Positions 16,281-24,087 of a stretch of 33,411 nt of DNA are shown piece by piece. Each line of letters starts with the position of its first letter. Positions within the stretch are counted from its first letter, which is position 1. The position numbers and the translations under genes are program-made. The notes below the pieces were generated by a model that saw nothing but the letters and a program-made list of their open reading frames with translations, was not told where the DNA came from and ran no database searches. Source of the stretch: Rickettsiales bacterium (GTDB taxonomy: Bacteria; Pseudomonadota; Alphaproteobacteria; Rickettsiales; JABIRX01); assembly GCA_018659145.1 (NCBI GenBank), contig JABJNB010000075.1:1-33411 (forward strand), read 5' to 3'.

Positions 16281-17427
16281 TATTCATTCTACCAATAGAG
16301 AAAATCAGGATAAACTATTTGATTTTACAAGGATTTATCGAGCTGACCCTGTAATATTAGGGGCGACCATTCTATTATCTATATTCGGATTCATTGTTTT
16401 ATATTCGGCTGGAGGAGGTGATTTTGATGCTTTTGCTTTAAGGCAGATCCAGAGATTTTGTGTCTTTATCCCGTTAATGGTTTTGATTATTTGCATTAAC
16501 ACCAAATTTCTTTTCAAATATAGCTATATCACTTATTTTTTTGGATTGCTGCTATTAATAATAGCTGAGGTTAGTGGGAGCACAGTGCTTGGAGCTAAGA
16601 GATGGGTTAGTATAGGAGGCTTTAATATCCAGCCTTCAGAAGTAATGAAACTCGCCATTATTCTAACTCTTGCGAAATATTTTCATAATACACATATCTA
16701 TAATATGAAGAAGGTAATGCATATATCATTACCTGTTATATATATCGCTATACCTTGCTTACTAATTTTAGCTCAGCCAGATTTAGGGACAACATTGATA
16801 TTGCTTGCAACGGGTATAAGTATTATGTTTTGTGCTGGAATTAATGTTTGGTTTTTTGCTGTATCAGGTGCCTCTATGCTTTTGATGATGCCAATTTTAT
16901 GGGTAAATTTAAAATCTTATCAACAGCAACGGGTGCTCACATTTTTAAACCCAGATTCTGATCCTTTAGGTACCGGGTATAATATTATTCAGTCTAAGAT
17001 TGCCGTCGGGTCTGGAGGGCTATTGGGCAAAGGGTTCTTGTCTGGAACTCAAAGTCACCTAAGTTTTTTGCCCGAGAGTGAAACTGATTTCATCTTTACA
17101 ATCATTGCCGAAGAATTTGGTTTTATAGGAGCGTTAATATTGATTATATTGTTTATGATATATTTTTTTAGAGCTTTAAATTTAGCTGGGAAATGCCGTC
17201 ATCAATTTGGAAAGCTCGTGATACTGGGTATTGCAGTATTTTTATTTCTGCATTTTTTTATTAATATATCGATGGTCATTGGCTTGATACCAGTAGTTGG
17301 CGCTCCATTACCATTCTTCTCATATGGTGGAACCATGATGCTAATTGTCCTAGTTAGCACAGCATTGATCTTAAATATGGATATCAACCGCTCAGAATTT
17401 ATTGATTCTGTAGCATTGGAATATTAG
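16270..17427 (+). CDS. rodA: Rod-shape peptidoglycan polymerase RodA (SEDS family)
   Basis: RodA polymerises lipid II into glycan strands with a class B penicillin-binding protein during cell elongation. It is a polytopic membrane protein of about ten helices. SEDS motifs that favour RodA over FtsW are Q-P-D-L-G-T-T-L (about 169-176), the loop R-V-L-T-F-L-N-P-D-S-D-P-L-G-T-G-Y with Q-S-K-I-A-V-G-S-G-G-L-L-G-K-G, and F-L-P-E-S-E-T-D-F-I-F. The C-terminal G-A-P-L-P-F-F-S-Y-G-G motif follows. It has 385 residues and an 11-nt overlap with lpxI. A retained RodA suggests a peptidoglycan wall is still made. No partner PBP2 or mreB is in the window. Confidence 0.92.
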   Translation: MEYNIHSTNRENQDKLFDFTRIYRADPVILGATILLSIFGFIVLYSAGGGDFDAFALRQIQRFCVFIPLMVLIICINTKFLFKYSYITYFFGLLLLIIAEVSGSTVLGAKRWVSIGGFNIQPSEVMKLAIILTLAKYFHNTHIYNMKKVMHISLPVIYIAIPCLLILAQPDLGTTLILLATGISIMFCAGINVWFFAVSGASMLLMMPILWVNLKSYQQQRVLTFLNPDSDPLGTGYNIIQSKIAVGSGGLLGKGFLSGTQSHLSFLPESETDFIFTIIAEEFGFIGALILIILFMIYFFRALNLAGKCRHQFGKLVILGIAVFLFLHFFINISMVIGLIPVVGAPLPFFSYGGTMMLIVLVSTALILNMDINRSEFIDSVALEY

Positions 17428-17454
17428 GGGGTATTGACTTCTTTGATGTCCAAA

Positions 17455-17570
17455 CAATAGCAGTCTGGATAGTTGTCACTTATCGTCGCCACCATATCGA
17501 TCATTGAGTTTTTTTGCACGATCCATCGGGTAGGCGCCTGGGTAGCTAGCACCTACGAAAGTGAATCACA
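17455..17570 (-). other. Small open stretch and hairpin between convergent rodA and yejA
   Basis: The 163 nt between the two convergent genes are GC-richer than most gaps. On the minus strand a 28-codon open stretch contains S-Y-P-G-A-Y-P-M-D-R-A-K-K-L-N. It is bounded by a stop on each side with no good start except the internal ATG. GTAGGCGC (about 17531) and GCACCTAC (about 17549) form an 8-bp stem with one mismatch. There is no T-run, so a terminator is doubtful. It may be the tail of a lost gene. Confidence 0.25.
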
Positions 17571-17590
17571 ATTTTATGTTATGTTAATCA

Positions 17591-19357
17591 CTACTCAGAT
17601 TCATACCAGCATTCTAAGCATAAATCATATGCTGGAGTATTTTTAGGGTGAGTAATCTCATCCCAATAAACCAGGCGAAAGGCGTTAATATTCCAATGGG
17701 GTATAACGTAATAATTGCTAAGTAATAATTTGTCCAAAATAGAGGTGTAGGTTTTTAATTCGTCTAAATCAGTAATGTTTGGAATTTTTGTGACGATTTC
17801 GTCGATATGTTTATTAGCAATGCCGGCAATATTGCGGCTACCCGTAATATCTTTATTGTTTGAGTGTAGGTAAGCATATAATTCATTACCTGGAATCATG
17901 GAGTTAGGAAATACGCTGACTGTGAGATCAAATTCAAAGTTTTCTAATCTTTTTTGATAAATACTAAAATCAACTAATTTGATTTTTGATGTGATGCCCA
18001 ATTTCTTTAAATTAGCCATATAAGGCAGAATCACTCTTTTAAATGAAGGGGAGGTGATGAGAAACTCTATTATAAAAGGCTTGTTTGTTTTGGGATCTAT
18101 TAGTTTATGGTCTTGTATGAGGTAGTTGGCATCTTCTAATAATTTTTTTGCCTCCAATAAGGATTCTCGATTATATCCGCTGCCATCACTAGTTGAAATT
18201 ATAGAGTTGGATAGGCTAGCAATCTCATCAAGTCTATAACTCAGATTACTTATGGCCCTTTCTTCTTCTGTTGTCATGACCGCGGATGATTTGAAAATAG
18301 AATTGTCAAAAAAGCTCGTTGTACGATTATAGCTATTGAAAAATAAGTTCTTATTAGTCCATTCAAAATCAAAGGCAAGATTCATTGCTTTGCGGACACG
18401 TATGTCTGAAAATTTGGCTAATCTATTGTTCATTGTAAAAGATTGCATCCCTGACGGGATTGAATGTTTTATGAAATCTTGCTTTAGATGTAGCTTTAGC
18501 CTTTCATCATTATATTGTGTGGCCCAGTTTTTCGCAATATTCTCATATCTAAAATTATACTCTTTGGCTTTGAGGCCTCTTATCGCTATATCGCTATCGC
18601 GGTAATAAATATAACTAATTTGCTCAAAGTTGTAAAGGCCTGTATTTACAGGGAGTGATCTGCCCCAGTAGTCCTTATCCCTTGTGTATACAATTGATTT
18701 TCCTGGCTCTGATTTTGATATTATATAAGGGCCGCTACCCATAAGTGGTTCTAAGGTTGTTTTGGTAAAATCATGATCATCAAAATATTTTTTGCTGAAT
18801 ATAGGCATTTGAATGATCTGCAATATCAGATCTTTATTATTAATATCATTTAGTGTGAACGTAATGTTATGAGCATCTAAAATCGTTATTTTGGAGATAT
18901 CACGTAAAACTATTTTATATCTAGGGTGACCTTTGCTTTGTAAGATCTCGAAAGTAAACTTGATATCAATACTCTCAAGAGACGATCCATCATGGAAGCT
19001 TACATCCTGGCGCAAATTGAAGCTAACTTCTGATGTTGCGTCATTAATATTGATCGAATTTGCAATAAGGGGATATGCTGATGCAAGCTCATCTTGTGAC
19101 TTTGACATTAGTGAATCGAAGCTAAAGCCAATACCGCTAGCAGCTTGGCCTTGAAGAATGAATGGGTTTAGGTTGTCAAAAGATCCCACAGCCCCTATTC
19201 TTAGATGCCCAGATTTCGGGGCATCAGGGTTTACATAATCAAAGTGAGAAAAGTCTTCTTGATATTTAGGGTTGTCAAAAAATGAAAAGTAATAACTAGC
19301 AGATAAATTCCCTGTAAACAGACAGTAACTAATTAGGCAAAGGCGCAGGATTTTCAC
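17591..19357 (-). CDS. yejA: YejA-like extracellular solute-binding protein of a peptide ABC transporter
   Basis: It belongs to the family-5 extracellular binding proteins (DppA/OppA fold), closest in style to YejA, which binds short peptides and microcin C-like compounds for the YejBEF importer. A signal peptide covers about residues 1-20 (L-C-L-I-S-Y-C-L-F ending near L-S-A-S). The mature start F-D-N-P-K-Y-Q-E-D-F-S-H-F-D-Y-V-N-P-D-A-P-K-S-G is characteristic of YejA, as are the later S-G-P-Y-I-I and R-D-K-D-Y-W-G-R motifs. The 588 residues match the family. It starts with GTG inside the end of the cytochrome gene (29-nt overlap). No yejB, yejE or yejF is in the window, so the permease must be elsewhere or missing. 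Confidence 0.88.
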   Translation of the reverse strand: MKILRLCLISYCLFTGNLSASYYFSFFDNPKYQEDFSHFDYVNPDAPKSGHLRIGAVGSFDNLNPFILQGQAASGIGFSFDSLMSKSQDELASAYPLIANSININDATSEVSFNLRQDVSFHDGSSLESIDIKFTFEILQSKGHPRYKIVLRDISKITILDAHNITFTLNDINNKDLILQIIQMPIFSKKYFDDHDFTKTTLEPLMGSGPYIISKSEPGKSIVYTRDKDYWGRSLPVNTGLYNFEQISYIYYRDSDIAIRGLKAKEYNFRYENIAKNWATQYNDERLKLHLKQDFIKHSIPSGMQSFTMNNRLAKFSDIRVRKAMNLAFDFEWTNKNLFFNSYNRTTSFFDNSIFKSSAVMTTEEERAISNLSYRLDEIASLSNSIISTSDGSGYNRESLLEAKKLLEDANYLIQDHKLIDPKTNKPFIIEFLITSPSFKRVILPYMANLKKLGITSKIKLVDFSIYQKRLENFEFDLTVSVFPNSMIPGNELYAYLHSNNKDITGSRNIAGIANKHIDEIVTKIPNITDLDELKTYTSILDKLLLSNYYVIPHWNINAFRLVYWDEITHPKNTPAYDLCLECWYESE

Positions 19358-19868
19358 TATTGTTCCTCAAAAACTCAATCATTGATGCAATATCTTTGGG
19401 TTTCTTGAATCCGGCAAAAGACATTTTTGTACCAGGAGCGTATTTTCTTGGTGAATTTAGAAACTTATACATTGCGTCATAATTCCAATTACCTTCTATT
19501 GCAGTCAAGGCCTTTGAATAAGTATAGTCTGTTCTTGACGCAATATCAGAATTAATAATGTTCCATAAATTAGGCCCGACTTTGTTTGGCCCATCTTTGT
19601 TAAGGGAGTGACAAGATGTGCATTTCTTGGATAAGGCCTTACCCTTATCATAATCAGCTGACTTCATTATATCTGCAATAACAATCTCCTCGGGGACTTG
19701 CTTTGACTCAAGGGTCGTTGCACTTTCTTCAATCGATACTTGGTAACCACGCATATGAGGTGAATGATCAGCCTTATATAGGATATCAGTGAAAAAACTA
19801 CAAAGCATTGCAATTAAACCAGAAAGTAATATGCTTGCGATGATTTTATTTGATTCTAAATTTTTCAT
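19329..19868 (-). CDS. Membrane-anchored cytochrome c (CycM-like)
   Basis: This is a class I c-type cytochrome, probably passing electrons from the bc1 complex to the terminal oxidase. Residues 9-30 are one hydrophobic segment acting as an uncleaved membrane anchor, followed by a linker. The haem-binding C-T-S-C-H motif is at 83-87 with P-N-K-V-G-P-N-L-W after it. The axial Met149 lies in G-T-K-M-S-F-A-G. The 179 residues fit the CycM/cytochrome c552 type of alphaproteobacteria. It is divergent from the sco gene, which fits a shared respiratory role. Its end overlaps yejA. Confidence 0.92.
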   Translation of the reverse strand: MKNLESNKIIASILLSGLIAMLCSFFTDILYKADHSPHMRGYQVSIEESATTLESKQVPEEIVIADIMKSADYDKGKALSKKCTSCHSLNKDGPNKVGPNLWNIINSDIASRTDYTYSKALTAIEGNWNYDAMYKFLNSPRKYAPGTKMSFAGFKKPKDIASMIEFLRNNSENPAPLPN

Positions 19869-19875
19869 AATCGAG

Positions 19876-19881
19876 TATAAT
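19876..19881 (+). promoter_or_regulatory. Candidate -10 box in the cytochrome c/sco divergent gap
   Basis: Only 43 nt separate the two divergent start codons. A perfect TATAAT lies at 19876-19881 for sco, and the same stretch reads TATATT and TATACT on the other strand for the cytochrome gene. Any -35 boxes would have to overlap coding sequence, and no convincing one is visible. Confidence 0.3.
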
Positions 19882-19911
19882 ATAAACAGCGAAACTTAAT
19901 AAGCATAGATC

Positions 19912-20517
19912 ATGAATAAAGCAATAATTTTAAGAGTAATGAGTTATTTTTCTTTATTGGTAATAATTGCAGCCTTGTTTTTCGGAGCTCTTGCTTATAT
20001 ACAAAGTTTATCTAAGCAACAGGAGGATGGGCTCAGTATAGGTACTAGTTTTACACTAACCAATGAAGATAATATTCGAGTTTCAAGTAATGATTTTAAA
20101 ACAGATTATTTACTTGTATTTTTTGGATTTACAAATTGCTACGGAGTTTGCCCTGTTGGAATGGATAATATTACCAAAGCATTAGAAATGCTGGATCCTA
20201 AGTTACTCAATAATTTAACACCGCTTTTTATTACAATAGATCCAGAGCGTGACGACCCTGAGGCGATCAAAGAGTTTTTATCATCATATCATAATAACTT
20301 TGTTGGATTGACGGGATCTGATATTGAGGTCCAGGCTGTAATTAAGGCGTTTGGTGTCTATAGTAGTAAAGCTGAGGCTAGCGATAAGGGTGAGTATCAG
20401 GTTGATCATTCGGCTTATATATATTTGACAAAGCGAGATGGCAGCTACGTATCTCATAGTTTTTATAATGTGGAAACAAGTGAATTAGTAAAGTTTTTTC
20501 AAGAATATTTGGGTTAG
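19912..20517 (+). CDS. SCO1/SenC family copper chaperone for cytochrome oxidase
   Basis: SCO proteins deliver copper to, or keep reduced, the CuA site of cytochrome c oxidase. An N-terminal membrane anchor covers residues 10-31. The thioredoxin-like domain carries the copper-binding pair Cys76 and Cys80 in F-T-N-C-Y-G-V-C-P-V, and the third ligand His166 in Q-V-D-H-S-A-Y-I-Y-L. I-T-I-D-P-E-R-D-D-P is also typical. It has 201 residues. It is divergent from a membrane cytochrome c and 3 nt upstream of fur. Confidence 0.94.
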   Translation: MNKAIILRVMSYFSLLVIIAALFFGALAYIQSLSKQQEDGLSIGTSFTLTNEDNIRVSSNDFKTDYLLVFFGFTNCYGVCPVGMDNITKALEMLDPKLLNNLTPLFITIDPERDDPEAIKEFLSSYHNNFVGLTGSDIEVQAVIKAFGVYSSKAEASDKGEYQVDHSAYIYLTKRDGSYVSHSFYNVETSELVKFFQEYLG

Positions 20518-20520
20518 GCA

Positions 20521-20940
20521 ATGAGCGGGATAATTGATGAATTTATAGAGTTTTGTAGAGAAAACGCGATTAAAGTAACTGAGCAGCGTAAGGTGATTGT
20601 AAGAGTTGTTGATGAGTCTAAAGATCACCCTGATGTGGATCAGGTCTATGCTAGAGCAAGGGTGATTGATAACAAGGTTTCTATAGCTACTGTTTACCGT
20701 ACGGTTAAATTATTGGAGGAGGCTAAGATTGTTGAAAAGCATGATTTTGGTGATGGCCGGGCGCGTTATGAAATTGAAGGAGACCATCATGACCATATAA
20801 TCAATCTTGAAACTGGTGAGATTATAGAGTTCTGCAATGAGGAGGTTGAGAGGTTACAAAAAAAGATTGTTGATATCTTGGGCTATGAACTTGTGCATCA
20901 TAAGTTAGAGTTATATGTTACGCCAAAGAAGAAAGGTTAA
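20521..20940 (+). CDS. fur: Fur family metal-dependent transcriptional regulator
   Basis: This is a DNA-binding repressor that senses iron or a related metal. It has a winged-helix domain (1-85) with recognition helix S-I-A-T-V-Y-R-T-V-K-L-L. The dimer and metal-binding domain contains H-H-D-H (89-92) and L-E-T-G-E-I-I-E-F. The paired cysteines that follow H-H-D-H in E. coli Fur are absent (N-L-E-T in place of C-L-D-C), a pattern usual in alphaproteobacterial Fur/Mur. The choice between Fur and Mur cannot be made from sequence. It has 139 residues and is 3 nt after sco and 45 nt before miaB. Confidence 0.92.
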   Translation: MSGIIDEFIEFCRENAIKVTEQRKVIVRVVDESKDHPDVDQVYARARVIDNKVSIATVYRTVKLLEEAKIVEKHDFGDGRARYEIEGDHHDHIINLETGEIIEFCNEEVERLQKKIVDILGYELVHHKLELYVTPKKKG

Positions 20941-20985
20941 AAGCCTATTAGATTTTTTAATTATCCTTAAGTAAAGAGTGAGATT

Positions 20986-22311
20986 ATGGAGCCACAAACT
21001 AAAAGTTTATGCATGATAACGTATGGTTGCCAGATGAATGTTTACGATTCTGAGCGCATGCTTAATTTATTACTACCACTGGGGTATAAGCAGGTGGATG
21101 ATTATCATAATGCTGATTTTGTGATATTAAATACTTGTCATATTAGAGAGAAAGCTGCTGAGAAAGTATATTCCGAGCTTGGTAGAATTAATGTTGTAAA
21201 AGAAAGCTTTAAGCAGCAAGGCCGGCAAATGTTAATCGCTGTTGCAGGATGTGTGTCGCAGGCCGAAGGGGACATGATGTTTAAGCGTGCGCCTTTTGTT
21301 GATTTTGTAGTCGGGCCGCAATCATATCATAACTTACCAGAGCTGGTAAAGCGTAAGGATAAGGCTGTGAGATTAGATTTTATAGAAGAGGAAAAGTTTG
21401 ATTTGTTACCAAAGCACACGGTCTCTAAGTCGGTAAGTGGCTTCCTGTCAATACAAGAAGGTTGTGATAAGTTTTGTACTTTTTGTGTTGTTCCTTATAC
21501 CAGAGGAGCAGAATTTTCACGCCCTGTTGAGAAGGTTTTAAGTGAAGCCAGAAGTTTTGTGGCCAATGGCACCAAAGAAATTACTTTGCTTGGGCAGAAT
21601 GTAAATGGTTATCATGGAGTAAATGACAAAGGGCAAGCAAGCAATCTAGGAAAGTTAATAATGGAGCTAGATAAAATAGATGGATTAGAGCGCATAAGAT
21701 ATATGACGTCTCATCCCAGAGATATGCATGATGAGTTATATGAGGCCCATGCCACAAGTAGTAAACTCATGCCTTTATTGCATTTGCCCGTGCAGTCAGG
21801 ATCTGACAAGATCTTAAAGTTGATGAACCGTAAGCATGATAGGGAGCTTTATTTTGAGATTATTAAGAAATTGCGTATAGCAAGACCTGGTATAGCCTTT
21901 AGCTCGGATTTTATTATCGGATTTCCAGGGGAGGAAGAAGAGGATGTTGATGCTACTTTGGATCTGATAAAGCAAGTGAAGTTTGCTCAATGCTACTCTT
22001 TTAAATATAGTCCAAGACCGGGTACTCCAGCTGCTGGGAAAGCCAATCAAATATCTGAAGCTATTAAGTCTGAAAGATTGCAAAGGGTTCAGAAGGCGCT
22101 ATCAGATCAGCAGTTTAAATTTAATCAAACATTTGAAGGTAAGGTGGTAGATGTATTATTTGACCGGTCTTTTAAAGGTCAGCAAGTGGGTCGCAGTCCT
22201 TACTTGCAATCGGTCTGTATTGATAGCGGTGATACAAATTTGCATAATCAGATGCATAAGGTTGAGATAACTCGCGCAGGACCTTATAGTCTGCATGGTA
22301 AGCTCGTCTAG
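20986..22311 (+). CDS. miaB: tRNA-2-methylthio-N6-isopentenyladenosine synthase MiaB
   Basis: This radical-SAM enzyme adds a methylthio group to i6A37 of tRNAs reading codons that start with U. It has three parts: an N-terminal UPF0004 domain with cluster ligands Cys15, Cys51 and Cys89; a radical-SAM core with Cys160, Cys164 and Cys167 (G-C-D-K-F-C-T-F-C-V-V-P); and a C-terminal TRAM domain from about 375. The 441 residues are typical. A purine-rich AAGAGTGAG precedes the ATG. Its TAG directly abuts the ybeY ATG. Confidence 0.97.
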   Translation: MEPQTKSLCMITYGCQMNVYDSERMLNLLLPLGYKQVDDYHNADFVILNTCHIREKAAEKVYSELGRINVVKESFKQQGRQMLIAVAGCVSQAEGDMMFKRAPFVDFVVGPQSYHNLPELVKRKDKAVRLDFIEEEKFDLLPKHTVSKSVSGFLSIQEGCDKFCTFCVVPYTRGAEFSRPVEKVLSEARSFVANGTKEITLLGQNVNGYHGVNDKGQASNLGKLIMELDKIDGLERIRYMTSHPRDMHDELYEAHATSSKLMPLLHLPVQSGSDKILKLMNRKHDRELYFEIIKKLRIARPGIAFSSDFIIGFPGEEEEDVDATLDLIKQVKFAQCYSFKYSPRPGTPAAGKANQISEAIKSERLQRVQKALSDQQFKFNQTFEGKVVDVLFDRSFKGQQVGRSPYLQSVCIDSGDTNLHNQMHKVEITRAGPYSLHGKLV

Positions 22312-22797
22312 ATGGAAATTATTGTTATAAACAAAGCTCTGGGCCAATGGACTGCAGAAGGTTATCAGTCTAAGATTGAAGCTGTACTTAATTTAGCGGC
22401 AAGTTATTTAGGGTATCAAAAAAAATTTAGGCATAGCGCACTATCTGTTGTGTTGGCGGATGATAAGTTTGTGCGTGGGTTAAACAATGTATATAGAGGT
22501 CAGAATAAGCCTACTAATATTCTAAGTTTTGCAGAAAACCCAGATATTAATGATTGGCCTGAAGAAAGTGAAGATTACGGTTTGGGGGATCTAGTCTTAA
22601 GCTTTGATACTATAATGCAAGAGTCGAGAGATCAGGGTAAAGTTTTTGAACACCACTTATATCATTTGTTAATCCATGGCTTCCTGCACCTCTTGGGTTA
22701 TGATCATGTTGAGGCCGAAGCTGGAGAGGTAATGGAGGCGCTAGAAATTGATATATTGCAAAAATTAGATATTAGTAATCCTTACAATATAGATTAA
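22312..22797 (+). CDS. ybeY: Endoribonuclease YbeY
   Basis: This single-strand endoribonuclease acts in 16S rRNA 3' processing and ribosome quality control. The zinc site is H122, H126 and H132 in H-G-F-L-H-L-L-G-Y-D-H, followed by the E-x-x-x-M-E-x-L-E helix. L-G-D-L-V-L-S is also conserved. It has 161 residues and starts directly after miaB; phoH, often found between the two, is not here. The stop codon TAA (22795-22797) lies at the edge of an inverted-repeat element, so the last few residues may have been set by that insertion. Confidence 0.95.
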   Translation: MEIIVINKALGQWTAEGYQSKIEAVLNLAASYLGYQKKFRHSALSVVLADDKFVRGLNNVYRGQNKPTNILSFAENPDINDWPEESEDYGLGDLVLSFDTIMQESRDQGKVFEHHLYHLLIHGFLHLLGYDHVEAEAGEVMEALEIDILQKLDISNPYNID

Positions 22798-22962
22798 TAC
22801 CAAAGTTCATGCTTAGCTAACCATTTGCTCTTTGTATTTTTGGCTCTAAATATAATCTAAAAAAACATCTATATAAGCCTGATACGAATGGTTTTTTATC
22901 TCAGGCTTGTACCTCAAAACTCCTCCGATCAAATAAGTATATAAATATAAACTTTGATATTA
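22795..22962. mobile_element. Second MITE-like element (168 bp, imperfect terminal inverted repeats)
   Basis: TAATACCAAAGTT (22795-22807) is the reverse complement of AACTTTGATATTA (22950-22962) with one mismatch, and weaker pairing extends a further 10 nt inward. The ends share the ATACCAA start with the 162-bp family, but the interior differs. No coding capacity is visible. It directly abuts the next element, sharing the TA-rich junction. Confidence 0.5.
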
Positions 22963-23196
22963 TACAAAATCCCATCTTTAAATCATAATTTACTAATTTG
23001 TTTTATGGCATAAATTTTATATAAAAAATTTGAATTAGCTTAGGCTAGTCCTGCATTTTCTACATAAAATTTCTACTCATAAAATATTCAATTAAATCCT
23101 GATTTAAATATGGGGCTGGGTATTAGGCGGCATTTTTAATGATTTACTATTAAAAAAAAATATGGTATATGATCAGCTACTATATTTTATTATTAT
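22798..23196. other. Gap between ybeY and corC filled by two inverted-repeat elements
   Basis: These 399 nt hold no gene. Almost all of 22795-23123 is two adjacent MITE-like elements. The last 70 nt before corC are very AT-rich. TTTACT (23143) and TATGAT (23168) are a poor promoter pair, 19 nt apart. Confidence 0.6.
22962..23123. mobile_element. MITE-like element, copy 2 of the 162-bp family
   Basis: It has the same length as the copy at 7109-7270 and the same orientation. The ends are degraded: ATACAAAATCCCATCT matches 14 of 16 positions on the left, and ATATGGGGCTGGGTAT matches 13 of 16 on the right. The interior is close to copy 1 over its whole length, including 'catttt..tacataaaatttctactca'. 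The better ends of copy 1 suggest it inserted more recently. Confidence 0.78.
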
Positions 23197-24048
23197 ATGG
23201 ATATTGATGCAGTTTCCGAGCCTGGAGATGAGGTGAAAAAAGAGAGTCGTGTTGCGCTTTTTTACATGAAGTTTTCTGCTTTCTTGAGTAGAAAAAAAAC
23301 TAGTGAAACGCTTTCGCAGAAAATTACAAATATTGTGACTGCATCTAATGATCTTGGAGATCAGGAGCAGAAGAAGATTATCTTAAATGTAGCGCATCTT
23401 ACTAATGACCAGGTGGAAGACATTATGACGCCTAGGACCGATATAGTAGCAATTGATTCTAGCTCAAAATTATGGGAAGTCAGAGATCTTATGGTAAGAA
23501 GTAATCATATGAGGATACCAGTTTATAATGATTCTTTGGATCACATTAAGGGCTTTGTGCATATGAAAGATGTCTTGGGCAAGTCAGAAGCAGGAAGTAA
23601 TTTGAGTATTAAAAAAGTAATCAAACCTATTTTGTTTGTACCACCTTTGATGAAGGTTGTTGATTTGTTAGTTAAGATGCGAACAAAAAAAATTAATATT
23701 GCCATTGTAGTTGACGAATATGGAGGGACTGATGGCGTAATAACTTTAGAAGATTTGTTTGAACAAGTATTTGGTAATATTGAGGAAAATGAGATTGAAG
23801 AGATTGATGCTAAGATGTTTGAAGTTAATGCTCGAATTAAAATAGAGGATTTAGAAGAGAAGTTAGGGATATCTCTGGTAAAGCTATCTTCTAAAGATGA
23901 GTATGACACTTTAGCCGGATATTTGATGAATATTTGTAATAAGATACCGAAAGCTGGTGAAGTTATTGCTCATGAGTCAGGGATTAAGTTTCACATCAAA
24001 GAAGCTGTGCCAAGGTTTATTAAAACAGTTGTGATAGAATTTGACTAG
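23197..24048 (+). CDS. corC: CorC/TlyC family CBS-domain protein
   Basis: This is a soluble CBS-pair protein linked in E. coli to magnesium and cobalt efflux; the Rickettsia homologue is called hemolysin C (TlyC). Two CBS domains cover about residues 75-195 (V-E-D-I-M-T-P-R-T-D-I opens the first; V-V-D-E-Y-G-G-T-D-G-V-I-T-L-E-D closes the second). A C-terminal CorC_HlyC transporter-associated domain follows (about 205-283). No membrane segment is present. It has 283 residues. The ybeY-corC-lnt order matches E. coli. A haemolytic role is only a family label. Confidence 0.92.
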   Translation: MDIDAVSEPGDEVKKESRVALFYMKFSAFLSRKKTSETLSQKITNIVTASNDLGDQEQKKIILNVAHLTNDQVEDIMTPRTDIVAIDSSSKLWEVRDLMVRSNHMRIPVYNDSLDHIKGFVHMKDVLGKSEAGSNLSIKKVIKPILFVPPLMKVVDLLVKMRTKKINIAIVVDEYGGTDGVITLEDLFEQVFGNIEENEIEEIDAKMFEVNARIKIEDLEEKLGISLVKLSSKDEYDTLAGYLMNICNKIPKAGEVIAHESGIKFHIKEAVPRFIKTVVIEFD

Positions 24049-24087
24049 TAAGAAGTTAGCTTGATTTGTTAATCCTATACATTCGAA

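Noticed and set aside
17531..17556. Hairpin as a rodA or yejA terminator
   Set aside because: The stem has a mismatch and no T-run follows on either strand.
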